Shown here piece by piece: positions 25,930 through 33,759 of a stretch of 64,000 nucleotides of DNA; within the stretch, counting starts at the first letter, position 1, and each line of letters opens with the position of its first letter. Source of the stretch: Sphingobacterium psychroaquaticum (GTDB lineage Bacteria; Bacteroidota; Bacteroidia; Sphingobacteriales; Sphingobacteriaceae); the NCBI RefSeq assembly GCF_900177625.1, contig NZ_FXAU01000001.1:1108644-1172643 (forward strand). The letters run 5' to 3'. The notes under the pieces are model-generated. The model was not told where the DNA came from. It worked only from the letters and a program-made list of their open reading frames with translations, and made no database searches. Made by a program: the position numbers and the translations under genes.

Positions 25930-26451
25930 CTAAACATTTGGTATTGCTATTTCCGCTTCGATTTCGCCAAGCCTATCATAACACATCGTTTTGACGAAAA
26001 GCGCAACGGATTTAATGATAACCGGATTTTTGGTTACAAACTTATTGCGGTTGTCGTCCTCAATGGTAATTGTACAACCTTGATAATAATTGCTGTCGGT
26101 CTCGTCTGCATCATCCTTTACCTCAACCTCGAATTTGTCCAAATTGGCAATGGTTTCTAACAGTCGGTCACGCTGTACTTTCTTGCGGTGCAATTCAGTT
26201 ACCCATTTTAGCGTTTCTTCGAGATTGGGGGCAAATTTTGGCTTTTGTTCCTGCTGATCCGTTGGCGTTGCTTTCTGCTCGGCTGTGGTCGCCTTTGTTG
26301 GAGCTTCCTTTTCCAATCCCTCAAACTTTATTACCTCTTTTTCCGCTTTGGGCGAAGTTGTTGCCCCTGTCGTTTTGGTTTCCTTGCCATTGCTTGCACT
26401 TCCGTTTGCCACTGCTTTTGTGTTCTTGTTATTGATTGCTGTCGTTTTCAT
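25930..26451 (-). CDS. conserved element protein, unknown function
   Basis: A 173-residue protein. The first about 75 residues are low complexity, rich in Lys/Thr/Ala/Gln/Glu, and probably disordered. The C-terminal 95 residues are ordered (LEETLKWVTELHRKKVQRDR, then NKFVTKNPVIIKSVALFVKT). It has no signal peptide and no known catalytic motif. It is likely in an operon with the J-domain gene. Its place in the core block of the element suggests a replication or maintenance role, but this is only contextual. Confidence 0.75.
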   Translation of the reverse strand: MKTTAINNKNTKAVANGSASNGKETKTTGATTSPKAEKEVIKFEGLEKEAPTKATTAEQKATPTDQQEQKPKFAPNLEETLKWVTELHRKKVQRDRLLETIANLDKFEVEVKDDADETDSNYYQGCTITIEDDNRNKFVTKNPVIIKSVALFVKTMCYDRLGEIEAEIAIPNV

Positions 26452-26626
26452 GACTTTAAAAATTTATGTGTAAAAAATGTACTGTAAATAAGTTCCGATA
26501 AGTAGGCTATCAGAGGGGGCGCACGTGTTGCCAACTGTGTTTTTCCAAAATTCTTCATATCCAAATTTTTTAAGCGAAACCAAAGGGCACAGCCCTCTGG
26601 CTTTTTGTTAAGCAACCGCACCTATT

Positions 26627-26759
26627 CAATCCCCCGAGTAAGGCAAGGCTTTGGAAAAAAAATACTCTTTCGTGCCGAGGGAGTGTGCGACCGAGGTGCG
26701 AAAGGAAGATTTTTTTGAACAAACCCCTTGGGGCTTAGCCTTGACGACTGGGGGATTGT
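26627..26759. other. large inverted repeat in 576-bp noncoding gap
   Basis: CAATCCCCC (26627-26635) is inverted at GGGGGATTG (26751-26759). Inside it, CAAGGCT (26645-26651) is inverted at AGCCTTG (26736-26742 region). The enclosed 115 nt contains a T/A-rich centre and a CCTTGGGGCTTAGCC word. No gene is supported in 26452-27027. It may be a structured RNA or a processing/origin site. Confidence 0.5.
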
Positions 26760-27027
26760 GTAGAAATTTGCTAACGAAAAGGCCAAAGGAAATTCGCCTA
26801 CCGCTGATAGTAAAGACTTATCAAGTAGGGTTGGTATTGGAAAGAAATTAGACGAAAAACAGGCGGAAACTTAGTTGGGAAATGGACAGGTTGGAAAGTA
26901 GAAAGGTAAGAAACAGACAGGGGGATATTAGGTCAATTTGGTATGAAAGTCGGGCAATAAGAAAACAGGTCGGCTTGGGAAAATGGGAAGCCAATTCGGG
27001 ACAATGGGTCTTAGTTCATGGGAAAAC

Positions 27028-27468
27028 CTATCTGACCTTTTGGTAAACGACCGCTCCGTCTTTTTTGGGGTATTCCAACGTACCTGCGTTAAGGTCTATC
27101 TTCAGGATATCCACGGTATTATACATCGGGTGGGCAATCCTAATGGTGGTATCACTGGTCTGTAACTCTCCAACTTTTGTATCTCCTTTTCCATAACTGT
27201 TCCACTCTCCGGCAACTTTGTTTTTAGGTCTCTGGGGGTCATCTTCTTTTGCCGAAGACCAATTCGCTATAATGGTCACGTCGAGTTTGCCATCTTGGTT
27301 GGCTTTGATTTCCAACGTGTCCTTAAAATAGTCAAAGGTGTTTTCGCTTTCCGAAGCGTACAGCCCTGTTACCTTTTTCTGCAAATCAGCACCATTGTTT
27401 CCCGATGTACAGGCGTATATAAGTATGAGGGAAAGGGATGTGCAGGATAGTGTTCTTATCTTTCTCAT
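27028..27468 (-). CDS. small lipoprotein of the conjugative element
   Basis: A 146-residue protein with a signal peptide and lipobox (LILIYACTSG). The mature part is beta-rich (ESENTFDYFKDTLEIKANQD; KVAGEWNSYGKGDTKVGELQ) and looks like a small lipocalin-like or beta-sandwich domain. It lies after the terminator of the tra operon on the same strand. A cell-envelope role, for instance in surface exclusion or mating, is possible but not shown. Confidence 0.78.
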   Translation of the reverse strand: MRKIRTLSCTSLSLILIYACTSGNNGADLQKKVTGLYASESENTFDYFKDTLEIKANQDGKLDVTIIANWSSAKEDDPQRPKNKVAGEWNSYGKGDTKVGELQTSDTTIRIAHPMYNTVDILKIDLNAGTLEYPKKDGAVVYQKVR

Positions 27469-27529
27469 AACGGCTTCTCCTGTTAATGGTTACATATACA
27501 AATGTACCTATTCGGTATCGGTTAAACAA

Positions 27530-27562
27530 AAAAGGACATCGATTGGTTTCCGATGTCCTTTT
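27530..27562 (-). terminator. tra operon terminator
   Basis: AAAAGGACATCG (27530-27541) pairs with CGATGTCCTTTT (27551-27562), 12 bp perfect. On the minus strand it is followed by a TTTTTTG run. It sits 28 bp after the last tra-operon gene. Confidence 0.85.
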
Positions 27563-27590
27563 GGGAAGATAAGCAAAGCCTATTGGGTGG

Positions 27591-28580
27591 TTATCTTGCC
27601 ATTCTCGCCGTCCTTGCTTCGTTTTGGTTCTGTCCAAGCCCCATAGTGTTTGTCCTTGCTTGTAAGAGGTCTTGTCCCTCTTTGAGAAACTGCTCCCGCA
27701 TTACAGGCTTACCGTCTTCTCTAAAGAAATTGATGTTCCTAAAACGGACGGCAACCTCAAGGCGCACCTTTTGGGTTTCGTTGTCCTGATTCTGTACCGT
27801 GACCAATGGCGTATTTCCGTTACGTACACTCTCCTCCAATTTTTTAGTACCCTCGGGTGTTTCCATTTCCTTGATACGGAATTTTTCAAGCGTTTCGTTA
27901 AGGTCAAAACCATAGGCAGGATCATTGTACTGGTTCATCGGAAAATTGCCGTACCTGTCCCGCTCTTTGTTAAAGTTGAGCATTACCCAAGCTTGGTAGC
28001 CAACGCCTTGAAAATTCAACAGGTCATCACGGTACACGGCATTCCCCAACATAAGGTTGCCCGCCTGTTCTTTGCTAAAGCCCTTTCCCGAATCAATGTA
28101 AAAGGTCTGTGGTAAGGGGGGCTGACTGAACGTTTGACGAAACGAACGCTCGGTATAAATCATTTTCGAGTTTTCAATCTGGGCAAGTTTCGTTCTGCTC
28201 CTTACATCCTTGCCGATTGCAAGCTCGCTGTTCGGCTGTTGTTTGAAATACTCAATGGCTTCGTAGGGAGTCTCAAACTTCCTTACAAGGCTTTTATCTC
28301 CCTCCGTAGGTGTAATGACCATATATTTGGATTCGGGTGTACGGAGTTTGTTCCTGTCCACGGTCACATCGAATTTGTTGAAGTAGTAAAAATCCGACTG
28401 TGCCGATTTCTTGTAATGGAGACGGTAATCAACCATTCCCTTTGGGGTCTGTTTGGATTCGTAGAGCTTAAACTCCGGAACGTTCTTCTCCATCAGTTCC
28501 TGCATTTTTTCAGTGGATTCCTTTGAGAAACCCAATTCTTTCATTTCGTACTGTCTGTCTTCGAGATTACTTAAATTCAT
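27591..28580 (-). CDS. tra-operon protein, DUF3945/DUF4099-like end, unknown function
   Basis: A 329-residue cytoplasmic-looking protein with no signal peptide or TM helix. Parts such as SKESTEKMQELMEKNVPEF and INFFREDGKPVMREQFLKEG recall the DUF3945/DUF4099 proteins of Bacteroidota elements. It occupies the position where CTnDOT-type operons carry traN, yet it lacks the signal peptide and beta-rich build of TraN. It is the last gene of the operon, 44 bp after traM. Confidence 0.65.
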   Translation of the reverse strand: MNLSNLEDRQYEMKELGFSKESTEKMQELMEKNVPEFKLYESKQTPKGMVDYRLHYKKSAQSDFYYFNKFDVTVDRNKLRTPESKYMVITPTEGDKSLVRKFETPYEAIEYFKQQPNSELAIGKDVRSRTKLAQIENSKMIYTERSFRQTFSQPPLPQTFYIDSGKGFSKEQAGNLMLGNAVYRDDLLNFQGVGYQAWVMLNFNKERDRYGNFPMNQYNDPAYGFDLNETLEKFRIKEMETPEGTKKLEESVRNGNTPLVTVQNQDNETQKVRLEVAVRFRNINFFREDGKPVMREQFLKEGQDLLQARTNTMGLGQNQNEARTARMAR

Positions 28581-28624
28581 GGCATATTGCTTTTATTGTT
28601 TACAAAATTTAAAGAATGGGGCTG

Positions 28625-29677
28625 TCATCTTTTGATGCGCAGTAGAATCTGTTCCCCCGCCTTTATCCTTACTTTTATCTTCCGCAGTCTTTTGCTTACC
28701 GCACTTCGTGCGGCGTCTATTCCCGCACCTGCTATCTGTGTGGTCAATGAGTTGTCAAAACCATAAAGTCCGATACCGCTTATTGCCCGATCTGCACCCA
28801 TGTTTGCCGTTTCGCTGATTACCGCTTCGGGAGCATCCAAGCCCTCGATGCCGTCAAGTCCGTACACGGCGAAGTTGACAGGGATAATGGATGTACCAAG
28901 CCGTATATTGGTCACATTGACCAAAAGGCGTTGGTTGGCAATCCTTGCAATACCGAATACCTCGTGTCCTTTGGGTATGGCAAATCCATCAATGGTCACG
29001 GTGTCTTCAAGGCGTAACCTAACGGTCGCTCCCTGTACCACCCTTTTCTTTTCGAGTACGGTCGCAGGTATTGCCCTAAACACGCTATCCACGGCAAGCG
29101 ATTCGGACAACATCCGCTCACGGTTGGCAACACGTTCGGGATGCTGTATGTCGAGGATGTTCCTCAACATATCGTTCAGTTGCTCGGTTTCGGGGTCGGG
29201 CGTCCTATCTTCCTGCATATTTTTCATAAGCTGTTCCAACCTGTCCACATCGTCCTGAAACGATGGATTGACCGGATGCACTTGTGAGAGTGCTATACCG
29301 CTTGCCCTTTGTTGGGATGTTGTACGCCTGTCTACCTCGGGTTCTTGCAACCTCTTTTCAATCATATCGAGTTTTTCGCTGATCTGGGCGGTGCGTTCCT
29401 CCAACTCGGTACTGTCATCAAACCCGAAGTCTTCTGTGATTTCTTCTTCAACATCCTCGTCCTCTGTTTCATTTTGGTTCATCCTGTAAAGGGATGCCTT
29501 GTCTGTTGCCTCATCTTTCCGAAACGAGGCGTCGGGCAATGCAGTGTTGATACCTGTCGTTTTGGCTGTGCCCTGTACCGCTGCCCTGCCTCCACCAAGA
29601 GCATAGAATACCAATGCCATGATCGGCACGAAGATCAGCGGTAGCACCAAAAGTGCTTTCTTTTTGCGTTGTTCCAT
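28625..29677 (-). CDS. traM: conjugative transposon protein TraM (VirB10-like)
   Basis: A 350-residue protein. One N-terminal TM helix (ALLVLPLIFVPIMALVFYAL), a long acidic/Gln-rich linker with coiled-coil potential (residues 60-170), then a C-terminal beta domain (VVQGATVRLRLEDTVTIDGF; NVTNIRLGTSIIPVNFAVYG). This order fits CTn TraM, the inner-membrane channel component comparable to VirB10. It lies 13 bp after the TraL-like gene. Confidence 0.88.
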   Translation of the reverse strand: MEQRKKKALLVLPLIFVPIMALVFYALGGGRAAVQGTAKTTGINTALPDASFRKDEATDKASLYRMNQNETEDEDVEEEITEDFGFDDSTELEERTAQISEKLDMIEKRLQEPEVDRRTTSQQRASGIALSQVHPVNPSFQDDVDRLEQLMKNMQEDRTPDPETEQLNDMLRNILDIQHPERVANRERMLSESLAVDSVFRAIPATVLEKKRVVQGATVRLRLEDTVTIDGFAIPKGHEVFGIARIANQRLLVNVTNIRLGTSIIPVNFAVYGLDGIEGLDAPEAVISETANMGADRAISGIGLYGFDNSLTTQIAGAGIDAARSAVSKRLRKIKVRIKAGEQILLRIKR

Positions 29678-29690
29678 AATTATTGCTTTT

Positions 29691-29864
29691 TTAAATGTTA
29701 ACTATTGCATTTACTATAAGATAGAGACAATGTAGACCGACCACGAGACAGAATGCAAAGAACAATCCCTTAGCCCTCTTTTTCGTGAGGTTTTCCATTC
29801 GCCTATTGAGCCAATCTGCCATTTTTCGATGTTGGGTCTCCAATGCCCTTTTTGTCTTTTTCAT
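29691..29864 (-). CDS. TraL-like small membrane protein
   Basis: 57 residues from ATG 29864, which I prefer because the longer start at 29900 overlaps traK by 31 bp. A very basic N-terminal helix (ETQHRKMADWLNRRMENLTK) precedes one TM helix (GLFFAFCLVVGLHCLYLIVN). Size and position between traK and traM match TraL of CTnDOT-type systems. Confidence 0.65.
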   Translation of the reverse strand: MKKTKRALETQHRKMADWLNRRMENLTKKRAKGLFFAFCLVVGLHCLYLIVNAIVNI

Positions 29865-29869
29865 CTTCT

Positions 29870-30472
29870 TTATTTGTTTTCGTTCATGACGGTTTCCCAT
29901 CGCTGGATAAGGAATCCGTGGGGATTGTTGTCGCTCCGGTTCACGTTTCGGATCTCGCCTTTCGTGATTAGGTTGCGCCGAACGGTGGATGTACTCCGAA
30001 TGATGGTCTGCGTAGCATAACAGGTAAATCTGTACGGTGTCCTGTCCGTCAGGAGTGAAATACTGTCTATCTCAATCCGTGTGGATATATTCGCCGATAT
30101 GATGTTGGCGTAAAAACCCTGTTCCCTTAGGTTGTCATGCTCCCTTTTTGCGCTGATGTCCGCTAAGTCGAAAGCCTTGGCCATGTTTGCCTGTATTACT
30201 TTTTCATCGGGGTCGAGCGAAAAAAAATGTCGGTGGAAATTGCCGATATGGTTGCGCAGTTCAACAGGTAGGTTTTCCGTTCTTCCCTCGCTGAACGCTT
30301 CGAGTGCTTTTCCGTTGGACAGGATGTAAATACGTTCCCTTTCTTCGCTGACCATACGGTATGCCTTGAATATGGCATATATGCTGACCACTGTACAGGC
30401 AACCAAAAACAGTAAACTAAATGTCCTCACGTGCCGAAAAGCTGTCTCTATATTTCTCAACTGTCTAAACAT
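29870..30472 (-). CDS. traK: conjugative transposon protein TraK (VirB8-like)
   Basis: A 200-residue protein: a short cytoplasmic N-terminus, one TM helix (TFSLLFLVACTVVSIYAIFK), then a periplasmic alpha/beta domain (FFSLDPDEKVIQANMAKAFD; RIEIDSISLLTDRTPYRFTC). This is the plan of VirB8-like TraK, which links inner-membrane and channel parts of the type IV secretion machine. It lies 29 bp after traJ. Confidence 0.88.
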   Translation of the reverse strand: MFRQLRNIETAFRHVRTFSLLFLVACTVVSIYAIFKAYRMVSEERERIYILSNGKALEAFSEGRTENLPVELRNHIGNFHRHFFSLDPDEKVIQANMAKAFDLADISAKREHDNLREQGFYANIISANISTRIEIDSISLLTDRTPYRFTCYATQTIIRSTSTVRRNLITKGEIRNVNRSDNNPHGFLIQRWETVMNENK

Positions 30473-30501
30473 GGTTTCTTGATTTTGTTAGTCTTTGATT
30501 C

Positions 30502-31695
30502 TTATCCTTTCTTGTCGGTGTCCACCTTGCTCTTGTCGTTGCTACTGCCCTTTAGGCTGTTGTAAAGCTGTTTTCCCAATTCGGAGTAATTCCCTCCAAC
30601 CGTCCTTGCCGATTCAGTTCCTGTTGCCGAACCTTGTTGGGCTTGCCCCATTATTGCCTGTCCACCTGTGATTACTGTGGTATTGACACGTTGCAGAAGT
30701 GTATTGTGTCCACCTGCTTGAATAATATATCCTGCTACGTTGGGGACGGAGAAAAAGCCGATTATCCCGATGAGCAAGAACACGAGGTAGGCGGTGTCCG
30801 TACTGCTGAAAAAAGTATCGCCACCGCTCTCAATCTGTGATATATCGAGCCGTATCATATTCTCCTGTATCTTCCCAAGTATGCTCCCAAAAATGTTTGC
30901 AATGGGCAACCACAGAAATATGTTGACATACCTTGCAATGAAGTTGGTCAAGGTGTCTTGAAATCCGTCATATACCGAGAAACCGAGAACCAACGGAAAG
31001 ACGATGGCAAGCACAATAAGAAAAAACGTTCGAAGCGTATTGATGCAGAGGGATGCGCCGAGGTAAACCACTTCTAAAACCTCTTTTAGCCATGCTTTTA
31101 TCGAGTTCCTAAAATTGTAGGACTGCTTTTCCATCCAAAACTGTATATCGTTGGAAATTCCTTTCAGCCAACGGTCTTCAGAACTTCTACTGTCTTCGGG
31201 ATATTTGTACTTATACCATTCCTCCCTGTTCCCTGTACCGTCTTCGCCTACATATATCTGCCATTGCTTTGAATTTTTGACAGCGTTCTCTTTCTGCTCC
31301 AATAGCACCTCTATCGCCCTGTTGCTGTTATCCACCATAGCCGAGGTAGCGGTAACGGTTGGACTGAGGACGGAGTTGAGCAAGGAAAGGACAGCGGGAA
31401 ATAGGATGATGGCAAGTCCGAGGGCAAAGGGGCGCAAAAGCGGGTAAAAGTCGATGGGTTCGGCGGATGCAATCTGTCGCCACACACGCACGGCGATGTA
31501 CCAAAGTGCGCCAAATCCCGCTATTCCACGGGCAACGTCGATAAGGTGACTGCTAAGGGGCAACATCTCGTTGTAGATGTTGTCAAGCACCCCTTGCATT
31601 CCTGTAAGCGTGCTGTTTATACTTTGTGCCGTTCCGACTATCGGAAAGACAACCATTAGGATAACTATGGGTAATAAACCAATGGTCTTTTTCAT
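30502..31695 (-). CDS. traJ: conjugative transposon protein TraJ (VirB6-like)
   Basis: About 397 residues. I choose ATG 31695 because AAAGGAG lies directly before it, and the signal-like MKKTIGLLPIVILMVVFPIV follows; the reading from 31710 adds five residues. Multiple TM helices (FGALWYIAVRVWRQIASAEP; TFFLIVLAIVFPLVLGFSVY; YLVFLLIGIIGFFSVPNVAG) fit polytopic TraJ/VirB6. The Gly/Ser/Lys-rich C-terminus is cytoplasmic. It belongs to the mating-pore core. Confidence 0.9.
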   Translation of the reverse strand: MKKTIGLLPIVILMVVFPIVGTAQSINSTLTGMQGVLDNIYNEMLPLSSHLIDVARGIAGFGALWYIAVRVWRQIASAEPIDFYPLLRPFALGLAIILFPAVLSLLNSVLSPTVTATSAMVDNSNRAIEVLLEQKENAVKNSKQWQIYVGEDGTGNREEWYKYKYPEDSRSSEDRWLKGISNDIQFWMEKQSYNFRNSIKAWLKEVLEVVYLGASLCINTLRTFFLIVLAIVFPLVLGFSVYDGFQDTLTNFIARYVNIFLWLPIANIFGSILGKIQENMIRLDISQIESGGDTFFSSTDTAYLVFLLIGIIGFFSVPNVAGYIIQAGGHNTLLQRVNTTVITGGQAIMGQAQQGSATGTESARTVGGNYSELGKQLYNSLKGSSNDKSKVDTDKKG

Positions 31696-31706
31696 TTTCT
31701 CTCCTT

Positions 31707-32357
31707 TCATTTCCTTGTCCTCAACATCGTTTCCAATCCCTGCAACTCACGCTTTTCATTTTCCCGCATAAGTCCGAGCATCCGTGCTTCGTCGTTGAAG
31801 TAGCGGACAAAAGCGGACATTTCTTGTGTCTTGGCGTACAGATTGTCGATATAGCTCAATCTTTCGTCATCGCTCATCCTTAGATTTGAAGCGGTAATGA
31901 CCATCAACAGTTCCTCAATGTTGCGCAGGCTTCTGTTTGTGATATTGCCATAGACTGATAGCATATAATCAATCTCGTTCACGGAGAAATTGCCCGATGA
32001 TCTGAACAGTCTCTTTGCCCGACCATATTCGTCCATAATGTTTTTTTGCAGGGCAATGATGTCAGCAACTCTGCGGTACTTCTTGATAGCGGGATTGACC
32101 TGCATCAGTCCGTCAAGGAAAACATCGTGGATGGAAAAACTCCCCCTTGCAATATCCCTTACGGCATTGTAGCCACCGGTCAACACATCGTAGCCTTTTT
32201 TCATGTCCTCCAAGATGTTCTTTAGCTGGCTCAACTTCTCCACGTTCAACAGCAACTGCTGTATCTCCTGTGACTGCGCTCGTACTTCTGTAATTCCGAA
32301 CGATGGGAATACGGTTAACATTCCGTACAGGAATGTTCTTTTAATCCTGTCAATCAT
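31707..32357 (-). CDS. TraI-like exported helical protein, paralogue 3
   Basis: A 216-residue protein with a signal peptide ending VRAQ. It is an all-helical mature part with the shared blocks VFLDGLMQVNPAIKKYRRVA and NIEELLMVITASNLRMSDDE. It is paralogous to the two upstream genes (GLQTINPIVRNNPKIAEI and MDELLLITSADMTSMDDASR in the next one). It overlaps the upstream gene by 8 bp. It is probably a periplasmic part of the mating apparatus. Confidence 0.75.
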   Translation of the reverse strand: MIDRIKRTFLYGMLTVFPSFGITEVRAQSQEIQQLLLNVEKLSQLKNILEDMKKGYDVLTGGYNAVRDIARGSFSIHDVFLDGLMQVNPAIKKYRRVADIIALQKNIMDEYGRAKRLFRSSGNFSVNEIDYMLSVYGNITNRSLRNIEELLMVITASNLRMSDDERLSYIDNLYAKTQEMSAFVRYFNDEARMLGLMRENEKRELQGLETMLRTRK

Positions 32358-33000
32358 ATAACCTCCTTAGCTTTTGTAGTGACTTATCTTCGCTTTGCGA
32401 CACTATGCGCCACGTTTCGAGTTCCTCAGCGAGCCATCTTGCGAACAACATCTTATCGGTAGCTTCACGGTGTATGGTATTCAGTTTCTCCAACCTGCTT
32501 GCATCGTCCATACTCGTCATGTCGGCAGATGTAATCAACAGGAGTTCGTCCATATTCCGCTCACATTCCTTGATAAGATTCCGCTTGATGTTCATCAAAT
32601 AATCTCGTTGTTCCCGTCTAAGCTGTCCAGGATAACGTAGGTTGTTGATTAATTTTGCGGTTGTGCGTTGCATCGCCAATATCTCTGCTATTTTCGGGTT
32701 GTTCCTTACAATGGGATTGATGGTTTGCAGTCCCGAAAAGAACAGGTCGTGCAAGCCAAGTTCCCCGCTTGTAAACCCTCTGACGATATTTAGTCCGTCA
32801 CGGGCGATGTCGTAACTTCTTTTTGCCACTGAGGCGTATGTCCGCAATGCGACTATCTGCTCCAAAAGATATTTCCTTTGCGTACTCTTCTGCCTAAAAA
32901 ATTCATTGAAAGTCTGTGCAGAAAGGAAATTTGGTGCGAACATTGCCGTGAGCATAAAGGGCAATAGTACCCTCCATACTTTTGTTGTCTCAGTTTTCAA
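32350..33000 (-). CDS. TraI-like exported helical protein, paralogue 2
   Basis: A 216-residue protein with a signal peptide ending NFLSAQ. The same helical plan as its neighbours is seen in LGLHDLFFSGLQTINPIVRN and ERNMDELLLITSADMTSMDD. Overlaps of 8 and 11 bp with the flanking genes indicate coupled translation. It is equal in length to paralogue 3, which suggests tandem duplication. Confidence 0.75.
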   Translation of the reverse strand: MKTETTKVWRVLLPFMLTAMFAPNFLSAQTFNEFFRQKSTQRKYLLEQIVALRTYASVAKRSYDIARDGLNIVRGFTSGELGLHDLFFSGLQTINPIVRNNPKIAEILAMQRTTAKLINNLRYPGQLRREQRDYLMNIKRNLIKECERNMDELLLITSADMTSMDDASRLEKLNTIHREATDKMLFARWLAEELETWRIVSQSEDKSLQKLRRLYD

Positions 33001-33742
33001 TTCTATATATTTTCTTTAACCGTGATACTTCGTCCAATGAGTTTGCTCTTTGTAGGCTTACTCCGATATTTTGGCGGTTGAACTTCTTTAGGTCGTTGAG
33101 GTTTCCATTAATCCTGTCGATAGCCTTGTTGATGATTTCCAAGCGTGATGCGTCTGACATCTGCGTACCGAAGCTGTTGACAACGATCAGGATCTCGTCC
33201 ACGTTCTTGATACTCTCCTCCAAAATCCCCGTATAGATCCTTTTCATGTTTCCGAGTTCTTCGGACGAGAAATGAAGGTCTTTGGTGAACAGCCCCCATG
33301 CCCATTGGTATTCATCGACCAATAGCGATTGGCTTTCTACAAGTTCCCGCACCCGCTTGATGTAGGTAATGGCTGATTTGACCTCCCACAGTTCCCTGTA
33401 ATAGCGTTCGTACAGGTCTCTCTGCTTTTCGGTCCAATCAGCTATTTCGCCAAGTTTTAGTTTGGAAAGTTGGTTTTCGAGCGTTTTTTGTGCGTTCTGC
33501 AACCATATCGTGCGGTTCTGCAAACGCTGTACTCTAAGGTCAACGGCTTTGATGACACGCTTTACACCTGCTTTGATCACTTCCGCAATCGCCACTTGGG
33601 CGTTGGCTCCCTGTGGCAATGCGACGCAAAGCGTCATTGCACTCAATGGGAGTATAACCATGTAGTTTTTCATATTCTTAACTTGTTTTTTAATTGCATT
33701 CAAGAACCCCTCGGTTTTTTTCATCATCTTCAACATTTTCAT
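32990..33742 (-). CDS. TraI-like exported helical protein, paralogue 1
   Basis: 250 residues as read from 33742. The start at 33673 (MKNYMVILPLSAMTLCVALP) gives a cleaner signal peptide ending ANAQ and about 227 residues, and may be the true one. The mature protein is helical with a coiled-coil stretch (AVDLRVQRLQNRTIWLQNAQ) and the shared IKNVDEILIVVNSFGTQMSD block. It lies 17 bp after traG. Equivalent to CTn TraI by position. Confidence 0.75.
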   Translation of the reverse strand: MKMLKMMKKTEGFLNAIKKQVKNMKNYMVILPLSAMTLCVALPQGANAQVAIAEVIKAGVKRVIKAVDLRVQRLQNRTIWLQNAQKTLENQLSKLKLGEIADWTEKQRDLYERYYRELWEVKSAITYIKRVRELVESQSLLVDEYQWAWGLFTKDLHFSSEELGNMKRIYTGILEESIKNVDEILIVVNSFGTQMSDASRLEIINKAIDRINGNLNDLKKFNRQNIGVSLQRANSLDEVSRLKKIYRIEN

Positions 33743-33759
33743 TGCTATTTGTCTATTTG

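Noticed and set aside
26651..26851. 66-residue frame in the inverted-repeat gap
   Set aside because: It covers one arm of the inverted repeat, with no domain and no ribosome site.
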